Below, in pieces: positions 44,371 to 49,095 of a stretch of DNA of 49,095 nucleotides. Positions within the stretch are counted from its first letter, which is position 1. Each line of letters begins with the position of its first letter. The stretch lies in assembly GCF_025907915.1 (NCBI RefSeq), contig NZ_JAPAAF010000034.1, positions 1 to 49,095 of the forward strand. Direction: 5' to 3'. A program made the position numbers and the translations under genes. The notes beneath the pieces were generated by a model that saw only the letters and a list, made by a program, of their open reading frames with translations, did not search any database and was not told the origin of the DNA. Source of the DNA: Gaoshiqia sediminis (lineage in GTDB: Bacteria; Bacteroidota; Bacteroidia; Bacteroidales; Prolixibacteraceae).

Positions 44371-45786
44371 TCAATACCCTGACATGGCCGGCATAAACGG
44401 CATTAAAAGTAAGATAAGGATCGTGGCAAACACACAGGTGATGACGCCCACCAGAACGCCAACCCGAAACCATTCACGGAACGACATATGGGCACGATAA
44501 CGCTTTTCCATCATACCAATAGCCACAATGTTGGCCGTAGAACCAATCATGGTAATATTTCCGCCAAAACATCCGCCAAATAGAAGAGCCCACCAAAGCG
44601 GGGTTGAACCGATGTCGTTGATCACCGGGATAAAAGCGGCGATGAAAACCACATTATCAACAAAGGCCGAACCGGCAGCGGTGATAAACAGGACAACAGG
44701 AGCAAGTATCACCGGATTTTCACCAAAAGTTTCGGTAAATAGCTCTGCTATTTGCCCGGTCACCCCCGTTGCCTCCAGCGAAGCGGCAATAGCAAACAGC
44801 ATCATAAAAAACATCAGTGTCCACCACTCCACTTCCGATTCGATGTAATGCCGCGCCCGCTCATTTTTCCAGATCATCAAAATTCCGGAGATAAACAGCG
44901 GCGTTACAATCAACAGGGTGTTTTTTTCGACCCCCAGCTTCCTTTCCAGAAAATGGTGCATAGCAATGAGCGTAATGGCAGCGCATAAAATGAACAATCC
45001 TTTTTTATACGGTAACTTCACCAAAGGACCCAAGCCGAGCTGCTTTTTTCGTCGGGCTTCGAGTCGTTCTGCCAGCATATCGATGTCCGCCCTGAACCAA
45101 TAGAGCACAAAAAGCAAGGCGCCAATAAGCGACAGAATCATGATCGGTGCAGCCCAGGTAATGAAATCCAGAAACGAAAAGCCAGCTTTAGTCCCGATCA
45201 AGATACCAATCGGGTTGCCCAACATAGTGCCACTCGAACCAATGTTGGTGGCCAGTACGGCAATAATCACAAAAGGTGTTGCCCGCACCTTCAAGGTATC
45301 GCAAACCTGAAAAATTAGCGCCAGGATGATCACAATGGAGGTCACTTCGTCCACAACACTAGCCATCAGAGCCGAAATAACCATCACCATGGTTATAAAT
45401 TTTCGCCCGGTCATATTCTCCATCCCTATTACCGACTGTATAATCCAGCTAAACAGGCCCAAATCCTTCAATACACCAACTAAAGTCATCATTCCCACCA
45501 GGAATAAAATGATATCGAGTTCTGAAGAAGCAATGAATTCTTGCAAGGTCAGTACATTCCCGCCCAAAATAGCAGCCATACCGATGAAAGCAATAGCCAG
45601 CCGGAAGTTCCAGAATAGCAGGGTGGACGAAATAATCAGCACAAAAGTGAAGATAGCCAGCAGTTGCTTTGTTTCGTGAAAGCTAAACAACAAGGCCAAA
45701 CCGCTGGCTGCGGTACTGATGCCCAAAATAATCGCACCACGCAAAGCAACCTGCACCAAGTTTAGTTTGTGATTTTCCTTTTCCAT
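44371..45786 (-). CDS. ArsB/NhaD/SLC13-superfamily ion transporter
   Basis: A 471-residue membrane protein of the ion-transporter superfamily (ArsB/NhaD/CitM type), with about twelve helices. It has two related halves with conserved loops (SVVDEVTSIVIILAL and NIGSSGTMLGNPIGILIG in the first half; SAFVDNVVFIAAFIPV and FGGNITMIGSTANIVAIG in the second). The paired NxGxx.T.GNP/S.ANI pattern is typical of Na+/H+ antiporters of the NhaD group, and also of anion permeases, so the substrate stays open. The gene starts 1 bp after the EIIA-like/CBS gene and the two form one unit. Confidence 0.85.
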   Translation of the reverse strand: MEKENHKLNLVQVALRGAIILGISTAASGLALLFSFHETKQLLAIFTFVLIISSTLLFWNFRLAIAFIGMAAILGGNVLTLQEFIASSELDIILFLVGMMTLVGVLKDLGLFSWIIQSVIGMENMTGRKFITMVMVISALMASVVDEVTSIVIILALIFQVCDTLKVRATPFVIIAVLATNIGSSGTMLGNPIGILIGTKAGFSFLDFITWAAPIMILSLIGALLFVLYWFRADIDMLAERLEARRKKQLGLGPLVKLPYKKGLFILCAAITLIAMHHFLERKLGVEKNTLLIVTPLFISGILMIWKNERARHYIESEVEWWTLMFFMMLFAIAASLEATGVTGQIAELFTETFGENPVILAPVVLFITAAGSAFVDNVVFIAAFIPVINDIGSTPLWWALLFGGCFGGNITMIGSTANIVAIGMMEKRYRAHMSFREWFRVGVLVGVITCVFATILILLLMPFMPAMSGY

Positions 45787-45787
45787 G

Positions 45788-46729
45788 TTATTTCCGCAAA
45801 ATCATGTTAGCCAGATTTTTTATGGTTACCAACCCAACCAGTGTCCGGTTGCGCAACACATACACATGTTCCGTTGAAAGCTTGGTCATGCCAATAGCCG
45901 CTTTTACGGCAGGATCGTCCCACTGGACCGTGGCCACCCGGTAGTTCATAATCTCGGTGAGCCAGGTGGAGGATTCGTTGTTCAGGATATTCCGGAAAGT
46001 TTCGAACTGAAGGATGGGAGTAATATCGTCCATCCACAAAATATGACGCGGAAAACAAATTTTCAACAGCTCCTCCAGCGAAACTTCACCAATCAGTTCG
46101 TTCTCGCGGTCAACTACCGGCAGGCACCGGCACTGGTACATGATCAGCAAGTCAATCGCCTTTTCCAGGTTATCCGTATCCTGGACGGCATTCCGCGGGG
46201 GCACCATTACATCCTGTGCCATGACATAAGGAGACAGCTGAAAATTCTGTTTATTGATCTGTTCCCATATGCTGGTTGTATTTGACTCATCCAGCACATT
46301 TTTGATCAAAACGACATCCTCGCTCATTTGCCTGATAGCCGGCAAAACTCGGTAAAGCAGATCGGGCCGGTTGTGGGGCGTAACAAGGAGTACAAAAATA
46401 CCCGGGTTCTTCGCGTGTGTGGGCCGCGGCGACTCGATTCCACTCTTCGTGACAGCCATGGCAATATGCATCTTACCGTTAAAATTAATGCGAAAATGAA
46501 GGACGGAAATGTATGGATTAAACTTTCGGATGTGATATTCCTTGTGCTTTTCCAGGTAATGTTTCCGGGTTTGTACAATATGCCCGATCCCCACGGTAAC
46601 AGCCAAGTTCACGAGCAGCTGTTGCACTAACTCGTCAAGCAAAACCGGCTCGCTGAAAACGAGGATATTCTCATTGGTAAAATAATATCCCAATTCCGGG
46701 TTTTCTGCTTGCTCCTTCTTCATCACCAA
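45788..46729 (-). CDS. EIIA-like and CBS-pair regulatory protein
   Basis: A 313-residue soluble protein. Residues about 18-160 resemble a PTS EIIA type-2 domain. The segment ISVLHFRINFNGK places His78 where the phospho-histidine of EIIA lies, although the preceding Pro is Leu. Two CBS domains follow (about 167-228 and 250-313). It is translated directly ahead of the ion transporter with 1 bp spacing, so it most likely regulates that transporter according to nucleotide or phosphoryl state. This is inference; no sugar PTS genes are near. Confidence 0.75.
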   Translation of the reverse strand: MVMKKEQAENPELGYYFTNENILVFSEPVLLDELVQQLLVNLAVTVGIGHIVQTRKHYLEKHKEYHIRKFNPYISVLHFRINFNGKMHIAMAVTKSGIESPRPTHAKNPGIFVLLVTPHNRPDLLYRVLPAIRQMSEDVVLIKNVLDESNTTSIWEQINKQNFQLSPYVMAQDVMVPPRNAVQDTDNLEKAIDLLIMYQCRCLPVVDRENELIGEVSLEELLKICFPRHILWMDDITPILQFETFRNILNNESSTWLTEIMNYRVATVQWDDPAVKAAIGMTKLSTEHVYVLRNRTLVGLVTIKNLANMILRK

Positions 46730-46969
46730 AACAGATTTATTGCTAATAAGTTAATGTATTTCAGTTGAAAATGAAGTAATATCCCCACTGTTTGTCAGCA
46801 CGTCAGCCGGATTGTAACCGGCCTATTTAACCAATGCCCAATAAATTACAATCCGTCAGTCATAAACCGGTAAAATCCACCAATCCTAAATTCCATTCAG
46901 ACTCAATTATTCAAATTGAAAGAAGAAAACATCCAATCCCCTACAAACTGTAAAGCTCACCAAAAACCA

Positions 46970-46992
46970 GTGTTTTAAAGCAGTTAAAACAC
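46970..46992. promoter_or_regulatory. Inverted repeat upstream of arcC (possible operator)
   Basis: GTGTTTTAA-AGCAG-TTAAAACAC: perfect 9-bp arms with a 5-nt spacer. It lies 46 nt upstream of the arcC -7 element and could be the binding site of a dimeric regulator. Confidence 0.5.
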
Positions 46993-47037
46993 ACATCAAA
47001 TAAAAGGAAGTTCAGTATTTAAATTGGGCTGATTTTT

Positions 47038-47045
47038 TATGTTTG
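47038..47045 (+). promoter_or_regulatory. -7 element for arcC
   Basis: TATGTTTG matches TAnnTTTG exactly, 24 nt before the start codon. Confidence 0.5.
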
Positions 47046-47069
47046 TGTGGTACGCAATTCATTTGAACG

Positions 47070-48026
47070 ATGAAAAAATTAGCGGTCATCGCACTTGGCG
47101 GCAATGCCTTGCTCAGGGGAAACGAGGCTGGCACTATTGAACAACAGGAAGCCAATACCACAGAAACACTCGAAAACCTGGTCCACTTGATCAAGGCTGG
47201 TTATAACCTGGTGATTACCCATGGCAATGGGCCGCAGGTGGGCAACATCCTGATGCGGAACGATGCGGGAGAACAACTTTATGGCATTGCAGCCATGCCC
47301 CTGGACATTTGTGTCGCCGACTCACAGGGGGGCATCGGGTATATGATTGAGCGGATGTTACGCAATGTACTGAACAAACACGGCATCAGTAAGCATATCA
47401 TCTCCATGATGGGCATGGTAACGGTTGATCCGGTTGACCCGGCCTTCGACTTTCCCTCCAAACGCATCGGAAAAATCTATAGCCAGGCCGAAGCCGGTCA
47501 CCTGCAAAAAAACAAAGGATGGCTATTCAAGCCTTCCACTAAAAATGATGACGGATGGCGACGTGTCGTTCCATCGCCTGAGCCTATTGATATCCTGAAC
47601 AAAGATGTGATTGAAACCATGGCTAGAGATGGCAACATCGTCATAACCGCAGGCGGCGGCGGAATACCGGTTTATTACGATGCCAACAATGAGCTCCGCA
47701 CCATCGATGCAGTAATCGACAAAGACATGACCTCCTCACTACTGGCCACTGAGATTGGCGCCAATGAGTTTTATATATTAACCGACGTGCCGTTTATTTT
47801 CAAAGATTATAGACTGCCCACCCAGGAAAAACTGGAATTTCTGGATTATGCAGACACGAAAATGTACCTCGAAAAAGGTATTTTTGGCGAAGGAAGTATG
47901 GCGCCAAAAATCAGGGCCTGCCTTCGGTTTGTGGAAAAAGGAGGCGAAAAAAGCGTGATCACCGAAGCCAAAAAGCTGAAAGACAAATCATACGGATCAA
48001 AAATCACCATGTATTATGACAGCTGA
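47070..48026 (+). CDS. arcC: Carbamate kinase
   Basis: A 318-residue amino-acid-kinase-fold enzyme. The start KLAVIALGGNALL, the ITHGNGPQVGN motif, AGGGGIPVYYD and the VIDKDMTSSLLA segment are the classic carbamate kinase signatures. It makes ATP from carbamoyl phosphate, so paired with ornithine carbamoyltransferase it points to citrulline or arginine fermentation rather than biosynthesis. No arginine deiminase gene is seen before the window ends. It precedes the carbamoyltransferase gene in the same direction with a 68-bp gap. Confidence 0.95.
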   Translation: MKKLAVIALGGNALLRGNEAGTIEQQEANTTETLENLVHLIKAGYNLVITHGNGPQVGNILMRNDAGEQLYGIAAMPLDICVADSQGGIGYMIERMLRNVLNKHGISKHIISMMGMVTVDPVDPAFDFPSKRIGKIYSQAEAGHLQKNKGWLFKPSTKNDDGWRRVVPSPEPIDILNKDVIETMARDGNIVITAGGGGIPVYYDANNELRTIDAVIDKDMTSSLLATEIGANEFYILTDVPFIFKDYRLPTQEKLEFLDYADTKMYLEKGIFGEGSMAPKIRACLRFVEKGGEKSVITEAKKLKDKSYGSKITMYYDS

Positions 48027-48054
48027 ACAGATTCCCTGATCATCCCAAAAACAC

Positions 48055-48094
48055 CATAAATGACAAAGAATGACCACAAATGACCATAAATAAA
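48055..48094 (+). repeat. Four 10-bp imperfect direct repeats abutting the OTC start codon
   Basis: CATAAATGAC, AAAGAATGAC, CACAAATGAC and CATAAATAAA run head to tail and end exactly at ATG 48095. The period equals one helical turn. The stretch contains in-frame and out-of-frame ATGs, including a 7-codon frame (48060-48083). Confidence 0.6.
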
Positions 48095-49093
48095 ATGGAA
48101 ATCAACCTGCGAAACCGGAATTTCTTAAAACTGCTCGACTTCACACCCGAAGAAATCAGTTACCTGCTTGAATTGTCAAAAAACTTAAAAGCAGCCAAAA
48201 AAGAAGGCATCGAACAACATCTGTTGAAAGGCAAAAATATCGCCCTCATTTTCGAGAAAACGTCAACCCGTACGCGTTGCGCATTCGAAGTTGCAGCATT
48301 CGACCAAGGAGCACAGGTGAGCTACCTGGGCCCGTCAGGAACCCAAATCGGGCATAAAGAATCGATGAAAGATACCGCACGTGTGCTTGGCCGTATGTAT
48401 GATGGAATTGAGTACCGCGGATACGGGCAGGTTATTGTAGAAAAATTGGGGCGTTATGCCGGTGTTCCGGTTTGGAACGGGCTCACCAACGAGTTTCACC
48501 CCACCCAGGTGCTGGCCGATTTTCTGACCATGCAGGAACACCGCGGAAAACCCCTCTCAGAAACCACCTTTTGCTATTTGGGTGATGCGCGTTTCAACAT
48601 GGGCAACTCGCTGATGGTGGGAGCCGCCAAAATGGGCATGGATTTTCGCATCGCTGCACCGAAAGGCTTTCAACCTGATGCCGATTTGGTAACTGCCTGC
48701 CGGGAAATCGCCGGCCAAACCGGGGCAAAAATTACCATCACCGATCAGGTAGCAGAGGCCGTGAAAAGTTGCGATTTTTTATACACAGACGTTTGGGTGT
48801 CAATGGGTGAACCCGAAAGCGTGTGGGCTGAGCGCATTGAGTTGCTTAAACCATACCAGGTAAACCGTAAAGTGATAGAGCTCACCGGCAAACCAGACGT
48901 GAAATTTTTGCACTGCCTGCCAGCCTTCCATAACCGCGATACAAAAATAGGCGAAGAAATCTTCCAAAAGTTCGGGATGGATGCGCTGGAGGTAACCGAA
49001 GAGGTGTTCGAAAGCCCGGCCTCCATTGTGTTCGACGAAGCAGAAAACCGTATGCACACTATAAAAGCAGTGATGGTGGCAACACTGGTTTAA
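48095..49093 (+). CDS. argF: Ornithine carbamoyltransferase
   Basis: A 332-residue carbamoyltransferase. The carbamoyl-phosphate motif STRTR is at 57-61, [12 protein letters not shown] follows, and the ornithine/carbamoyl HCLP motif is near 269-272 (FLHCLPAFH). The sequence looks very much like the E. coli ArgF/ArgI type and unlike the N-acetyl- or N-succinyl-ornithine enzymes used by many Bacteroidota for arginine synthesis. With arcC just upstream, a catabolic role (citrulline to ornithine and carbamoyl phosphate) is likely. ATG 48095 is chosen because residues from the earlier ATG 48080 come from the repeat. The gene is complete. Confidence 0.93.
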   Translation: MEINLRNRNFLKLLDFTPEEISYLLELSKNLKAAKKEGIEQHLLKGKNIALIFEKTSTRTRCAFEVAAFDQGAQVSYLGPSGTQIGHKESMKDTARVLGRMYDGIEYRGYGQVIVEKLGRYAGVPVWNGLTNEFHPTQVLADFLTMQEHRGKPLSETTFCYLGDARFNMGNSLMVGAAKMGMDFRIAAPKGFQPDADLVTACREIAGQTGAKITITDQVAEAVKSCDFLYTDVWVSMGEPESVWAERIELLKPYQVNRKVIELTGKPDVKFLHCLPAFHNRDTKIGEEIFQKFGMDALEVTEEVFESPASIVFDEAENRMHTIKAVMVATLV

Positions 49094-49095
49094 TC

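Larger units (their letters stand above)
46730..47069. other. Divergent intergenic region upstream of arcC
   Basis: 340 bp without a gene. It holds a GCCGG/CCGGC hairpin (46812-46828), a 9-bp inverted repeat (46970-46992) and the arcC promoter element. No RNA gene was recognised. Confidence 0.5.

Overview
The window looks like a chromosome segment of an anaerobic or fermentative Bacteroidota, probably near Marinilabiliales/Prolixibacteraceae. This is inferred from gene content, from repeated TAnnTTTG promoter elements, and from the general lack of Shine-Dalgarno sequences. It holds 46 protein genes that I can support. I see no rRNA, tRNA, CRISPR array or insertion sequence.

1-7.0 kb (minus strand): a sodium-pumping methylmalonyl-CoA decarboxylase operon (epimerase, carboxyltransferase, a gamma subunit fused to a lamin-tail domain, biotin carrier, beta membrane subunit), then an acyl-CoA:carboxylate CoA-transferase and ElbB. 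Together they fit propionate formation from succinate. 7.1-10.8 kb (minus): an aspartokinase-like protein with a degenerate active site, MetY and an acetyl-type MetA, for methionine synthesis by direct sulfhydrylation. 10.8-12.3 kb: one small membrane-anchored protein of unknown function and a 10-copy, 21-bp tandem repeat. 12.3-16.5 kb: a uronate locus (DUF4861 lipoprotein, KduD, KduI) facing a LacI-type regulator, with a palindromic operator on the kduI promoter.

16.8-25.1 kb (plus strand): a tightly packed 12-gene run. It contains a DUF134 regulator with a zinc ribbon, two NifX/ORP-like cluster-binding proteins, a DUF5320 protein, a DUF89 protein, two MinD-type ATPases with inserted 2[4Fe-4S] ferredoxin domains, an Mrp-type ATPase, TrmO, a thioesterase, a metallo-beta-lactamase-fold protein and a CoA-disulfide-reductase/rhodanese fusion. 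This resembles the anaerobe-specific orange-protein (ORP) gene set of Desulfovibrio and relatives. Here it is joined to sulfur/CoA-thiol genes in a Bacteroidota, and it is the most interesting region of the window.

25.1-46.7 kb: mostly housekeeping genes: DinB, GlyA, a YbaK-like deacylase, a small membrane protein, a tandem pair of ClC transporters with CBS domains, PBP1A, an epimerase, PckA, XerD, AroQ, pyruvate kinase, FtsK-LolA, and a two-gene unit of an ion/anion transporter with an EIIA-like/CBS protein. 47.0-49.1 kb: carbamate kinase and ornithine carbamoyltransferase, probably for citrulline/arginine catabolism, with repeat-rich upstream regions. Several convergent gene ends carry clear rho-independent terminators.
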